A DNA stretch of 64,000 nucleotides from positions 3,388,001 through 3,452,000 of the forward strand of contig NZ_JABBPK010000001.1 of assembly GCF_012933555.1 (NCBI RefSeq), in the 5' to 3' direction. Under the pieces are notes generated by a model. The model did no database searches. It saw only the letters and a list, made by a program, of their open reading frames with translations, and was not told the origin of the DNA. The translations under genes were made by a program, and so were the position numbers. Origin of the DNA: Niallia alba (GTDB lineage Bacteria > Bacillota > Bacilli > Bacillales > Cytobacillaceae). Shown piece after piece: positions 1 through 7,677 of the stretch; the stretch's first letter is position 1; each line of letters starts with the position of its first letter.

Positions 1-272
1 ATTACCTTTATACCTGTATTTAACGATGCAAGTGCTAACCCGATTCCCGTATTCCCCGCAGTAGGTTCGATAATCGTGCCGCCTTCAGCAAGTTTTCCAC
101 TCTGCAATGCTTCTTGAATTAATTCATATCCTAGTCTATCTTTTATACTTCCACCTGGATTATAAAATTCCAATTTGGCAAATATACGAACATTTTCAGG
201 TAATGAAAAATGAGTAAGTTCAACCATAGGTGTACGACCAATTAATTGATGTACATTCTGATAAACATTCAA
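1..272 (-). CDS. mccA: O-acetylserine-dependent cystathionine beta-synthase, N-terminal part
   Basis: Only the first 90 or so residues lie in the window; the gene continues beyond base 1. The protein belongs to the PLP-dependent cysteine synthase/CBS family and has the early GRTPM motif and the PGGSIKDR segment, whose lysine forms the Schiff base with PLP, followed by the EPTAGNTGIG phosphate-binding loop. The start is a TTG at 272, preceded by a run of six G (281-286) as SD and an in-frame TAG at 276-278. In B. subtilis mccA (yrhA) converts homocysteine and O-acetylserine to cystathionine and follows mtnN, as here. An R1 repeat lies between mtnN and mccA. Confidence 0.9.
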   Translation of the reverse strand, partial: MNVYQNVHQLIGRTPMVELTHFSLPENVRIFAKLEFYNPGGSIKDRLGYELIQEALQSGKLAEGGTIIEPTAGNTGIGLALASLNTGIKV

Positions 273-422
273 ACTCTACACCCCCCTTTTATTCTTACCT
301 TATTTACAAGAAATTTCGTTCCATCCATAAATTACTTCCGTTCCAACTATTCTTAGTGATTTACTAGTGTTTAGAGATGAAGAAGGGCGAAATACTCCCC
401 TTCTTTATCTCTTTTTAAATTT

Positions 423-620
423 GGCTGTTTTTCGTAAAGTTTGTTGCGCTTACCCGCAGCCGGAATACACTTCGCTTTCCGTGGGGCTAACCTTGAGCCT
501 CCGGGGTCTCAGACTGTCTCGCTAATCCCCGTGGCGTCTACGTGTATTCAGTCTGCTCCATTTTTCCAACTAATTCTTTTTTTCGATGGAAAAACAACAA
601 TCCTTTAGAAGAAAACAACC
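423..620 (+). repeat. R1 intergenic element, copy a (abuts mtnN stop)
   Basis: This 198-bp element runs from GGCTGTTTTTCG to GAAAACAACC, so its ends are imperfect inverted repeats. A second inverted pair inside (GCAGCCGGAATACAC and GTGTATTCAGTCTGC) encloses the shared core CGCTTTCCGTGGGGC ... CCGGGGTCTCAGACTG. It is flanked by an 8-bp direct repeat, TTAAATTT (415-422 and 621-628). The right copy contains the mtnN stop codon, so the element begins at the base after the stop. No coding function is visible. Confidence 0.8.
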
Positions 621-1313
621 TTAAATTTTATCAACGATTCCCATTACTAAATTTGCTGAATGTACAGCAGCTTTTTCTAAGTATTGGTCAAAAGATAGAT
701 GGGATTCCTTCCCAGCAATATCTGATAAAGAGCGTATAATTACAAATGGTATATTGTATTGATAGGCAACCTGAGCGATGGCTGCTGCTTCCATTTCAAC
801 AGCTTGCAGATTTTCGAATTTCGATTTTATAAACGCTGCTTTTTCTGGCTGATTAATAAACGAGTCACCAGTTGTAATCAATCCTGTTACTACTGTATGA
901 TTACCAATTTCTTTTGCACTTTGTTCTGCAACAGCAATTAGTTTTTCATTTGCCTTAAAACTTGCTGGCATTTGTGGGACTTGCCCGTATTCATAGCCGA
1001 AAATAGTAGCATCTACATCATGATGACGCACTTCATTCGAAATGACAACATCTCCTACTTCTAGCTCAGGATTCAACCCTCCTGCTGAACCAGTATTAAT
1101 GAGATAATCTGGCTTAAATGTTTGAAGAAGAATTGTGGTACTCATCGCTGCATTGACTTTCCCTATACCTGAGCGAAGTAAGACAACTTCTTTTCCAAAT
1201 AATTCGCCTTCAATAAATTGAAATCCAACGACTGTGTGTTCTTTCTTATTTACTATTTTTTCGCGTAATAAAGTTACTTCTTCTTCCATTGCACCGATTA
1301 TTGCGATTTTCAA
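621..1313 (-). CDS. mtnN: 5'-methylthioadenosine/S-adenosylhomocysteine nucleosidase
   Basis: The 230-residue protein has the usual length and layout of MTA/SAH nucleosidase: [13 protein letters not shown] at the N-terminus with the catalytic glutamate region, NTGSAGGL in the middle, [12 protein letters not shown] for ribose contact and SLSDIAG with the catalytic aspartate near the C-terminus. It cleaves adenine from methylthioadenosine and S-adenosylhomocysteine, feeding methionine-to-cysteine recycling. Translation starts at a TTG (1313) with AGAGGT upstream, just after the yrrT stop, so the two are translationally coupled. The R1 element begins directly after the stop codon. Confidence 0.95.
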   Translation of the reverse strand: MKIAIIGAMEEEVTLLREKIVNKKEHTVVGFQFIEGELFGKEVVLLRSGIGKVNAAMSTTILLQTFKPDYLINTGSAGGLNPELEVGDVVISNEVRHHDVDATIFGYEYGQVPQMPASFKANEKLIAVAEQSAKEIGNHTVVTGLITTGDSFINQPEKAAFIKSKFENLQAVEMEAAAIAQVAYQYNIPFVIIRSLSDIAGKESHLSFDQYLEKAAVHSANLVMGIVDKI

Positions 1314-1317
1314 TTCA

Positions 1318-1965
1318 TTAACCTCTTTCGTTTATTTTTTCCCCTTCCATAATCCAGACAAAATCATTCATCTTTTTGAAATGTGTAGTAAAACCATTCT
1401 TTTCTAAGAGTTCTGTTAGAATGGGGATTGTTGTATAATATTCTCTCTGTAAGTCTTCTGCTAAATTATGCTGCCCTTTTTTACTTGCATCTAGAATTGC
1501 TTGGTTGTACGCTTCTTTTGTGACATACATAGTATCAGCAAACACTATTTTACCACCTATAGGTAGAAGATTACTATACTGTTTAATCGCTTCTTCTTTT
1601 TCTTGATCGGTTAAATGATGAAATGCATAGGTACTTACAAATGTATCTGGTTTACTATCTAACTTAAATTGAAGAAAGTCACCCTCTATTAACTGTGCCT
1701 TTGCACCGATTTTTTCCTTCGCCAACTTTCTCATAGCAGGTGATGGTTCAATTGCAGTAACCTTTAAACCCTTTGCAATCAATTTTAGTGTAAGGTTTCC
1801 TGTACCAGGTCCGAATTCGACAACATGACCAGTGGAACGTTCTGCTACATTATTTAAAATATGATCATAATGGTGAAAAACTGCTTCATACTCTTTGTTA
1901 TTCGTAAGACTGTCATCATAAGAATCAGCCCATTGTTCAAATATCTCAAGGAACTCTTTTCCCAT
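1318..1965 (-). CDS. yrrT: class I SAM-dependent methyltransferase YrrT
   Basis: This 215-residue protein has the class I methyltransferase fold. Motif I is [15 protein letters not shown] near residue 48, followed by an acidic post-I position (AIEPSPAM) and [12 protein letters not shown] as motif IV. In B. subtilis yrrT leads the yrrT-mtnN-mccA-mccB operon for methionine-to-cysteine conversion under the repressor CymR. The order is the same here. An AGGAATTA stretch about 25-35 bases upstream (near 1995-2003) could be part of a CymR site, but I could not confirm a full match. SD is AGGGGTG. The substrate is not known from sequence. Confidence 0.88.
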   Translation of the reverse strand: MGKEFLEIFEQWADSYDDSLTNNKEYEAVFHHYDHILNNVAERSTGHVVEFGPGTGNLTLKLIAKGLKVTAIEPSPAMRKLAKEKIGAKAQLIEGDFLQFKLDSKPDTFVSTYAFHHLTDQEKEEAIKQYSNLLPIGGKIVFADTMYVTKEAYNQAILDASKKGQHNLAEDLQREYYTTIPILTELLEKNGFTTHFKKMNDFVWIMEGEKINERG

Positions 1966-2203
1966 AGCTTTGCACCCCTGTTGTTTAAATATATATAATT
2001 CCTATAAGTATACTATGGTTTTTAATATTACTTGTTCTTAATTTATCATATCTTCCTTTTTCTAATCAAGAATCTTTAAATAGTAGATTGAGTCAAGTTT
2101 TTGTGGGAGTTTTTTTAGCTCCCTTTTTTATAAAGTAAAACCTCTAAGTTTGTATCCGCTTTCCAATTGGTTTTGTTCTTCCAACTGTTGATTCTCTCAT
2201 TTT

Positions 2204-3541
2204 TTAAAAACCTTTTAATCCCTGTAAGGCAAAGTGAACGGGTTTTCCAATCGCTTGATTTAAGTATGGCATGTTCTGACGCACGGTTTCTGTTACTAAT
2301 TTTGTGGGTATTTTTCTTTTCGGTCGATGCTCTTTCTTTGATTTTTCCGTGGCTTTTTCCCATTTTCCATATATCGTTTGGATAGATAGATCATCCTTCA
2401 ACCCAATCCACAAACGTGCCATGCTCATGACGCCTTTTTTGCTCCATGCTCTTCCATTTTTTAATCGTTTGGCTAATTGATTCATCATTGCTTCTGCACT
2501 TCCCATTGGACGATACGCTGTCGTGTCCACGCCTTTCTCCTGTAACCAACTACGGTAATCTTTTATGGTTTCCTGATGATGCGTTAAAAAGCCGAGGAAA
2601 TGCGCTAGTTTTTCTTCTTCTTCTGGTGTATCCATTGTTCCTACTGCGCTATTCAACTCTAGAAGTAATGTTTCTACCTGGTAGTTTTTTAACGCTCTTT
2701 TCATGTAGCGGTATCGAGGATGGCTCTTCATTAGTTGCTTCATCGAACGAGCGACATGAAAACGGTCCATGGTGAAAAAGGCGCGTTCCCGAAAATACTC
2801 CCGACATGCCGTTATCCAGCCTGCTCCATCGCCATTAATAATAAGCAAGGTTTGGGTTGGATCATACGCATAATGATTCTGTAAGAATGTTTCAAAAGCT
2901 TCCCAAAAGGGTTCTTTTTCTTCATAGAGAAAATGCCTTTTATTTCGGAGCCTGACTCGCTTTCCGTTTTCTTTCCATCCCTCATGTACAGCGGCGAATT
3001 TCAACTCCCATCCACGCTTTTTCTTTTCTTGACTCTTCACATATAATCCATCTACTTCGACAAACAACACCTTTTGAAAAGGACGTTTTTCCTTAGCGGG
3101 AAGTACGCTTGTATGAAGAAGATGTTGCCGTAATGCTTCGTGGCTCATCGCCGAATAGCCTAAAAATTGTTCGAACGTTTCCACCGCCTTTCGATAGGAG
3201 GAACCATTTGTCGCTAATTCTAGCCCCCATTCTTCTAATAGTGGACTAAACCCTTTATTCCCTTGAAACTGTAAATAATGATCTAACAGACAAATATATT
3301 TTTTGGTTACACGATCGAAATAATAATTACGCTTCAGCTCCACTGCTCCAAACGCTGTATCTACTCGTATTTCTCGTTTATCTCGTAAAGCAAATCTTCT
3401 TTTGTCTCGTTGCTGAGCAATCTCTAGATCCCAATTTTCTAATGTTTGAACAAGGATTTCTTGAAAGGTCATTTGTAGTGTTCGAAATAAAGTTTTTTCC
3501 AATTCTTTTAATGATGGCATTTTTGTGTTACATTGATTCAT
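2204..3541 (-). CDS. ISLre2-family transposase (UPF0236)
   Basis: The 445-residue protein matches the UPF0236/ISLre2 transposase layout. The N-terminus is charged (about residues 1-90) and contains VDTAFGAVELKRNYYFDR. The central catalytic region holds VLFVEVDGLYVKSQ and LLIINGDGAGWI, then FTMDRFHVARSMKQL, and the GSAEAMMNQLAKRLKNGRAWS segment is near residue 360. I chose the ATG at 3541 because AAAAGGAGAG precedes it by six bases; an in-frame start 11 codons upstream lacks an SD. The reading frame is intact, so the element may be active. Confidence 0.9.
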   Translation of the reverse strand: MNQCNTKMPSLKELEKTLFRTLQMTFQEILVQTLENWDLEIAQQRDKRRFALRDKREIRVDTAFGAVELKRNYYFDRVTKKYICLLDHYLQFQGNKGFSPLLEEWGLELATNGSSYRKAVETFEQFLGYSAMSHEALRQHLLHTSVLPAKEKRPFQKVLFVEVDGLYVKSQEKKKRGWELKFAAVHEGWKENGKRVRLRNKRHFLYEEKEPFWEAFETFLQNHYAYDPTQTLLIINGDGAGWITACREYFRERAFFTMDRFHVARSMKQLMKSHPRYRYMKRALKNYQVETLLLELNSAVGTMDTPEEEEKLAHFLGFLTHHQETIKDYRSWLQEKGVDTTAYRPMGSAEAMMNQLAKRLKNGRAWSKKGVMSMARLWIGLKDDLSIQTIYGKWEKATEKSKKEHRPKRKIPTKLVTETVRQNMPYLNQAIGKPVHFALQGLKGF

Positions 3542-3647
3542 GAGAGCCTCTCCTTTTCGTAGTATTCTAGTCAAACTCTACTTTACAAAAGGAAGCTCTC
3601 TTTTTTAATACTTAATTTTTTCCAGCTACCGCGCTTTCGCTTGGTGG

Positions 3648-3693
3648 CCTTTTTGTCTAGTTGGGGGACGAGTCCCCCAACTAGACAAAAAGG
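3648..3693. repeat. 46-bp palindrome inside the ISLre2 element
   Basis: Two perfectly complementary 22-base arms (beginning CCTTTTTGTCTAG) are separated by only two bases, GA. The palindrome lies between the transposase start and the right inverted end. On either strand it would form a very stable hairpin ending in a T run (CTAGACAAAAAGG), so it may insulate the transposase gene from outside transcription. It may also serve as a binding structure for the transposase. Confidence 0.8.
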
Positions 3694-3805
3694 ATATTTA
3701 TTCTCCCACAAACATTTTACTCATACTAAATAGTAAGTTTATTCCCTATTTTGCAATAATTATTCCATCTGTTTATCTATTTTGTTATTATTCCATTATG
3801 TGCTT

Positions 3806-3815
3806 ATGGTATGAT
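3806..3815 (+). promoter_or_regulatory. possible extended -10 promoter of yrzA
   Basis: TGGTATGAT (ending at 3815) resembles an extended -10 element (TGnTATAAT) and lies about 35 bases upstream of the yrzA ATG. No good -35 is seen. This is a weak inference from sequence alone. Confidence 0.35.
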
Positions 3816-3849
3816 AATTTTACTGTTAGAAAGAAAGGAAGTTTGAAGC

Positions 3850-4062
3850 ATGAATATCCAATTAGAAATGATAGAGGATAAAGTGGAATTTTTTGAAGGG
3901 GAGAGTCTGAAGACAATTGAGAAAAAAATCAATGAACAAATTGAAGTGAATAAAGCCATTTTACTTTCTGTTCATTCCGTCTCCCATCAAGTCACTATAT
4001 TAGATAATGGTCGACCTTATTATACAGCGGTGGTTCATTTCAAAGTGAAGAAAAGTTATTAA
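3850..4062 (+). CDS. yrzA: small conserved protein YrzA (DUF2536 family)
   Basis: A 70-residue protein beginning MNIQLEMIEDKVEFFE, with the LKTIEKKINEQIEVNKAILL helix and a YTAVVHFKVK C-terminal strand. Length, sequence pattern and position next to yrrS match the Bacillus YrzA/DUF2536 family, whose function is unknown. The SD is GGAAG, and the ATG lies eight bases later. It is one of only two native genes in this window on the plus strand and is convergent with yrrS. The space between the two holds a duplicated terminator and an R2 element. Confidence 0.8.
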   Translation: MNIQLEMIEDKVEFFEGESLKTIEKKINEQIEVNKAILLSVHSVSHQVTILDNGRPYYTAVVHFKVKKSY

Positions 4063-4076
4063 AAACAAACAAAAAA

Positions 4077-4097
4077 ACTGGAGATTATTTCTCCAGC
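4077..4097. terminator. terminator hairpin, left copy of a 21-bp direct repeat
   Basis: This is a stem-loop with arms CTGGAGA and TCTCCAG around a short AT loop. On the minus strand it is followed by seven T, so it would end yrrS transcripts. The same 21 bases recur at 4312-4332 with an R2 element between, which suggests the hairpin was duplicated when R2 inserted. Confidence 0.8.
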
Positions 4098-4311
4098 CAG
4101 CCTGTAGACAAACCCCTGAATTTTAGAAATAGAGGTTTATCTATAATTTATTTATTAGTCCCTTTGAATAGGGATTTGCTTTTGCTTTCCGCTTCAGGGG
4201 TTCGCTTTCCGTGGGGCTCGCGCTGATACCACAGGAGTCTCCCCCCTTCCACTCCAAGCAACGCATGAAAATTCCATTTAAGTTTTTAAAAATCTTTTTA
4301 TCGACAAACTG
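4098..4311. repeat. R2 intergenic element, copy a, between two terminator copies
   Basis: The 214-bp element begins CAGCCTGTAGACAAACC and ends ATCGACAAACTG, so its ends are imperfect inverted repeats (CAG..TGT.GA.AAA). Inside it has a small hairpin (TAGTCCCT ... AGGGATT) and the core GGGGTTCGCTTTCCGTGGGG shared with R1 and R3. It has no plausible reading frame. A second copy (57988-58212) is arranged identically between two copies of a different terminator. Confidence 0.85.
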
Positions 4312-4332
4312 ACTGGAGATTATTTCTCCAGC
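4312..4332. terminator. terminator hairpin, right copy of the 21-bp direct repeat
   Basis: The stem-loop is identical to the one at 4077-4097. Here it is followed on the plus strand by CTTTTTT, so it would terminate yrzA transcription. The ancestral sequence was probably one bidirectional terminator (A run, hairpin, T run) between yrzA and yrrS. The R2 element now splits its A-tract side from its T-tract side. Confidence 0.8.
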
Positions 4333-4338
4333 TCTTTT

Positions 4339-4983
4339 TTACCGAATATTCAAGTCTTTTATTTCTTCTACTTTTGTCGGTTTCCATCCACTTCCATCAA
4401 CCCATTCAATATACACTCTATATTTTTCAGATTTGTCCTTGGATGATACGGTTCCAATGGATTTATGTGGATCTTGATTATTGTTGCCGAGGAACCACAA
4501 AGTCATATTCCCGCTATCTAAACCAGTCGCATAGGACAATGCTTTTATCTGCTCATTCCAATCTACACCTTCTGAATAAGAGGCAACATGTTCACCCGTT
4601 TGTGTTGTTCCAACTGGCTGCCAGGAAGAATTTTCTATCGTTTTAATGACATTAGAGTCACTGCCGCCTTCTGTGACGACTTCTCCATCTTCTGATTCCT
4701 CTTCCTCTTCCTCTTCAGTAGTAGTATTTTCATCTGTATTATCCGATCCAGTTGTTGAACTAGCTGTTTCTTTATCACCAGATGCCTGTTGCCCAGTTTT
4801 CGTATCACTATCTTTATTTTTATCAGCATTTTTTTCATCATTTGTATGAAAAATAGAATAAGATACGAAAACTATTAGTAGAATAACGACAATAATTAAT
4901 CCATTTAGAATAAAGTTTGTTTTCTTTCTTTTGGAACGTTGTTGATATCTTGTTCTACCTTCATCATTTATCTCTTTACTCAA
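4339..4983 (-). CDS. yrrS: membrane-anchored YrrS family protein (DUF1510)
   Basis: A 215-residue protein with a short basic cytoplasmic tail (RYQQRSKRKKTNF), one membrane segment at about residues 22-42 (LNGLIIVVILLIVFVSYSIF) and a long acidic, low-complexity linker (KDSDTKTG ... EEEEEEESEDGE). The C-terminal extracellular domain contains SSWQPVGTTQTGEH and GDSGW-like strands, typical of YrrS (DUF1510). It is co-directional with and downstream of the penicillin-binding protein gene pbpI, as in B. subtilis, suggesting a cell-wall role. I chose the TTG at 4983 because TAGGAGGAG lies seven bases upstream. Confidence 0.85.
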   Translation of the reverse strand: MSKEINDEGRTRYQQRSKRKKTNFILNGLIIVVILLIVFVSYSIFHTNDEKNADKNKDSDTKTGQQASGDKETASSTTGSDNTDENTTTEEEEEEESEDGEVVTEGGSDSNVIKTIENSSWQPVGTTQTGEHVASYSEGVDWNEQIKALSYATGLDSGNMTLWFLGNNNQDPHKSIGTVSSKDKSEKYRVYIEWVDGSGWKPTKVEEIKDLNIR

Positions 4984-5098
4984 GGTGTTTCTCCTCCTAT
5001 TGACTTTCCATATCCTTAAATACAAACGATTATTTTTTCACTGTACCTATTTTAACATGGTAGTGTACTTTTAGAAAAGCAAGAACCATATATGTCTA

Positions 5099-6862
5099 CT
5101 ATTGAGCGGACTTTTGCTCCTTTTCATAAACCCCTTTTACCACCTCTGCAAAAAGCTGATTTACTCCACCTTCGTCCGAGTAAACATCTAGATTCACCGT
5201 TACTAATGCATATTTAGGATTATCGAATGGGAAGTATCCTGCAAACCATTTATTATGAAGCTGCTTTCCCTCTTTCAAAACACCTGTTTCTGCAGTCCCT
5301 GATTTACCTGCAACTTCAAAAGGTAGATCCTGGAACCATCTACCAGTCCCTTTTTCGTTTGTGACAACTTCTCTTAACAGCTTTTGCAATCTTGAAGCAG
5401 TATAGGGGGAAATCTTCTCTCCGTCCAGTTCTTGTCTGTCAAAAGAGTATAAGGTTGTGCCATTTTTGTATTGAATATCTGAGACAACTCGTACACTTTC
5501 TTTCGTACCTCCTCTTGCAATCGTCGCCATCATATTCGCCACAGCTAACGGTGTAACACGAACCTCATGTTGACCAATTCCAGTTAAAGCAACATAGTTT
5601 TTATCCTTTTTTGCTTCCTCGTTGAGAAACACTCTTCCCTTTTCTTCTCCACTAAACTGTTGAAATTCTGCTGAATGAAAGATACTTCCCTGCCAACCAA
5701 CCAAGCTTGTTAAAGATAATTTTTCGGCATATATCTCCAGTAAATTTTCATCTATCTCTTTTAAGTCTTTCGCCAATGTTCCAAATGTGTTGTTACAGCT
5801 AACCGCAAAGCTTTCTGTAAAATTCAGCATTCCATGCTGATAATTCGGGTCTTGCTCTCCATTAATCTTCTTACTACAATCATACTGCGTATTGGCGTCA
5901 TCTAATTTATTATCAATCGCTGCCGCTGCGATGACGGTCTTAAACACAGATCCAACTATCTGCTGTTTTAGCATGTAGTTATTTACTCCATCTGTCTGGT
6001 ATGGATTTGTTTTATTTATCTGTGGTCTAGAAACCATTGCCGCAACAGTATTATCCTCAAGATTCAACAGTACTAGTCCACCCTTCTTTATACCTTGTTC
6101 ATCAACTAATTTTTCAGCCATCTCCTGTAGTTCTGTATCAATTGTAGTTCGAATATTAACAGGATAAAAAGGATTTGCTGGTTCCACGTATTTAACATTC
6201 AATCCAAAAAGTGGTCCACCTTTCGCATCGACATGATAAACAAGTTTTGATTCCCCATCTGGCAAAAGAAATTCATCAAAACTTCTTTCCAATCCTGTTA
6301 AGCCAATTAATGTTGTGCCTACAAGCTCTCTATCTGGATATCGCTTTTGTAATTGCTCTTCATTTTGTCCCGTTATACCGAGTAATTGTTCAGCGATATT
6401 GTTATTAATATGAAATTTTTTTTCGGCAGCAAATACACCTGGAATTTTCAATTGATTAATTGCAGACATCTGGCTGCTTGTTAATTCTAAAGGGTTCTTA
6501 CCTCCAAAGACTACTGGATCTTTGGCATCTATAATACTTTTCTTTACATTGTATTCACTAGTCCCAATAATATCCGCTACTTTTTTGCTATTCCATTCCA
6601 TTTTATTTAAAAAGGGAAATAATATTAAAACAGATTTTGTCTGATGTGTAAGCGAATCTCCATTTTTATCAAGAAAAGTTCCCCTGCCATTGTCCAACAG
6701 CATTTCCTGTGATCTTTGCTTTACGCTTGCTTCCACCAAATTAATATTGTGCTTTGTAAAATGATTTGTCTCTACTAATTGCACTTGTATTAATCGTCCA
6801 AGCAAAACACATAAGGCAAGTAAAAAAACGATACCAATGCCAACTATTCTTTTTCTCCACAT
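5099..6862 (-). CDS. pbpI: class B penicillin-binding protein (PbpI/YrrR type)
   Basis: A 587-residue peptidoglycan transpeptidase anchored by an N-terminal membrane helix (about residues 5-25). The dimerisation domain follows (about 50-230), then the transpeptidase domain with the nucleophile in GSVFK (Ser305, Lys308), SCN at 355-357 and GKSGTAE near residue 520. KSG replaces the common KTG, as in many class B PBPs. Its nearest syntenic counterpart is B. subtilis pbpI (PBP4b), next to yrrS. The SD, GAGGTG at 6871-6876, lies in the 3' arm of the hairpin that terminates greA transcription, so initiation is probably influenced by that structure. Confidence 0.92.
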   Translation of the reverse strand: MWRKRIVGIGIVFLLALCVLLGRLIQVQLVETNHFTKHNINLVEASVKQRSQEMLLDNGRGTFLDKNGDSLTHQTKSVLILFPFLNKMEWNSKKVADIIGTSEYNVKKSIIDAKDPVVFGGKNPLELTSSQMSAINQLKIPGVFAAEKKFHINNNIAEQLLGITGQNEEQLQKRYPDRELVGTTLIGLTGLERSFDEFLLPDGESKLVYHVDAKGGPLFGLNVKYVEPANPFYPVNIRTTIDTELQEMAEKLVDEQGIKKGGLVLLNLEDNTVAAMVSRPQINKTNPYQTDGVNNYMLKQQIVGSVFKTVIAAAAIDNKLDDANTQYDCSKKINGEQDPNYQHGMLNFTESFAVSCNNTFGTLAKDLKEIDENLLEIYAEKLSLTSLVGWQGSIFHSAEFQQFSGEEKGRVFLNEEAKKDKNYVALTGIGQHEVRVTPLAVANMMATIARGGTKESVRVVSDIQYKNGTTLYSFDRQELDGEKISPYTASRLQKLLREVVTNEKGTGRWFQDLPFEVAGKSGTAETGVLKEGKQLHNKWFAGYFPFDNPKYALVTVNLDVYSDEGGVNQLFAEVVKGVYEKEQKSAQ

Positions 6863-6864
6863 AT

Positions 6865-6897
6865 AAAAAACACCTCATCAAGAGTGTTGACGAGGTG
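6865..6897 (-). terminator. greA terminator whose 3' arm contains the pbpI SD
   Basis: On the minus strand CACCTCGTC pairs with GATGAGGTG (nine pairs, one G-T) around a nine-base loop and is followed by six T, a classical intrinsic terminator. The GAGGTG of the 3' arm is also the SD of pbpI, eight bases before its ATG. Transcripts that read through would carry a sequestered SD. Confidence 0.8.
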
Positions 6898-6936
6898 CTT
6901 TATTTATAAACAAAAACAAGATAACTTTTTATTCTA

Positions 6937-7145
6937 GGTGTTTTCGTATTGATTATTGCTATAAAACGCAGATTGAATACACTTCGCTTTTCGTAGGGCA
7001 AGCTTTTAACCTCTTCAGGCATCACAAGCTACTTTCACCTGTCTCGCTAATTCCCCCATGAGTCTACGTGTATTCCGCCTGCTCCATTTTTTTCAACTAA
7101 TTCTTTTCTCCTATTGAAAAAACAACAATCATTTAGAAAACAGCC
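6937..7145 (+). repeat. R1 intergenic element, copy b (overlaps greA stop codon)
   Basis: A diverged 209-bp R1 copy: it begins GGTGTTTTCGTA and ends TAGAAAACAGCC, with the inner pair GATTGAATACACTTCG and ACGTGTATTCCGCCTGC. Its last base, read on the minus strand, is the G of the greA TAG stop. The core is degenerate (TTCGCTTTTCGTAGGGC), suggesting an older insertion. It lies between greA and the greA terminator. Confidence 0.75.
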
Positions 7146-7621
7146 TATTTAATTGAAACGATTTGTACATTCATCTCTCCACCTGGAGTTTGTACATTTA
7201 CTTTATCTCCAACTTTTTTCCCGATTAAGCTCTTCGCAATCGGTGAATCATTAGAAATTTTCCCTTCAAATGGATCTGCCTCTGCACTACCAACGATTGT
7301 ATACGTTTCCTCTTCACCATCTGGAAGTTCAATAAAAGTAACCGAACTACCTAGAGAAACTGTATCACGGTCCAACTCATCCTCAGAGATAATTTTTGCA
7401 TTTCGAATCATATTTTCAATTGTAGTAATACGACCTTCTACAAAAGCCTGTTCTTCTTTTGCTGAATCATACTCAGAGTTTTCGGATAAATCACCGAAAC
7501 TACGGGCGATTTTAATACGTTCCACTACTTCTTTACGTTTTACTGTTTTTAGTTGTTCTAGTTCCTGTTCTAATTTTTCTTTACCTGCTAATGTCATTGG
7601 AAATTCTTTTTCGATTGCCAA
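7145..7621 (-). CDS. greA: transcription elongation factor GreA
   Basis: The 158-residue protein has an N-terminal coiled coil with [14 protein letters not shown], where the tip acidic residues enter the RNA polymerase secondary channel. The C-terminal FKBP-like domain ends in [17 protein letters not shown]. GreA stimulates transcript cleavage in stalled polymerase. I chose the TTG at 7621: AAGGAG lies eight bases upstream, whereas the GTG at 7630 touches the SD. This gives about the length of B. subtilis GreA. A terminator-like hairpin lies 33 bases upstream in the leader. The TAG stop shares its last base with an R1 element. Confidence 0.95.
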   Translation of the reverse strand: MAIEKEFPMTLAGKEKLEQELEQLKTVKRKEVVERIKIARSFGDLSENSEYDSAKEEQAFVEGRITTIENMIRNAKIISEDELDRDTVSLGSSVTFIELPDGEEETYTIVGSAEADPFEGKISNDSPIAKSLIGKKVGDKVNVQTPGGEMNVQIVSIK

Positions 7622-7653
7622 AATCTTCACTCCTTCAAGTATGGGATATGTAG

Positions 7654-7677
7654 AAAAAATAGCACAAATGCTATTTT
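7654..7677 (-). terminator. terminator-like hairpin in the greA leader
   Basis: On the minus strand AAAATAGC pairs with GCTATTTT around six bases, and the 3' arm runs into a six-T tract. The hairpin ends 33 bases before the greA start codon. It has no other gene to terminate, so it could attenuate greA. Leader attenuation of greA is known in E. coli; the link here is inference. Confidence 0.55.

Larger units (their letters stand above)
2086..3726 (-). mobile_element. ISLre2-family insertion sequence, apparently complete
   Basis: A 1641-bp element bounded by imperfect 24-bp inverted ends (19 of 24 match; both contain TTTGTGGGAG) and flanked by a perfect 9-bp target duplication, TAAATAGTA, at 2077-2085 and 3727-3735. 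It carries one transposase gene of the UPF0236/ISLre2 type, whose family is known for 9-bp duplications. A short stem-loop (GGGAG ... CTCCC, 2105-2124) follows the transposase stop, and a 46-bp palindrome lies between its start codon and the right end. It separates yrrT from yrzA, which are neighbours in B. subtilis. The intact frame and duplication suggest recent insertion. Confidence 0.9.

Noticed and set aside
542-739. 65-codon frame starting within R1 copy a
   Set aside because: It crosses from the repeat into antisense of mtnN and has no SD.
1997-2024. Possible CymR operator upstream of yrrT
   Set aside because: AGGAATT fits part of a CymR site, but the remainder does not match well enough to list it as a feature.
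2115-2363. 82-codon frame overlapping the end of the ISLre2 transposase
   Set aside because: A shifted frame of the transposase 3' end with lysine-rich low-complexity sequence; no SD.
4635-4849. Frames in the acidic repeat region of yrrS on both strands
   Set aside because: They come from the repetitive Glu/Ser codons of the YrrS linker read in other frames.
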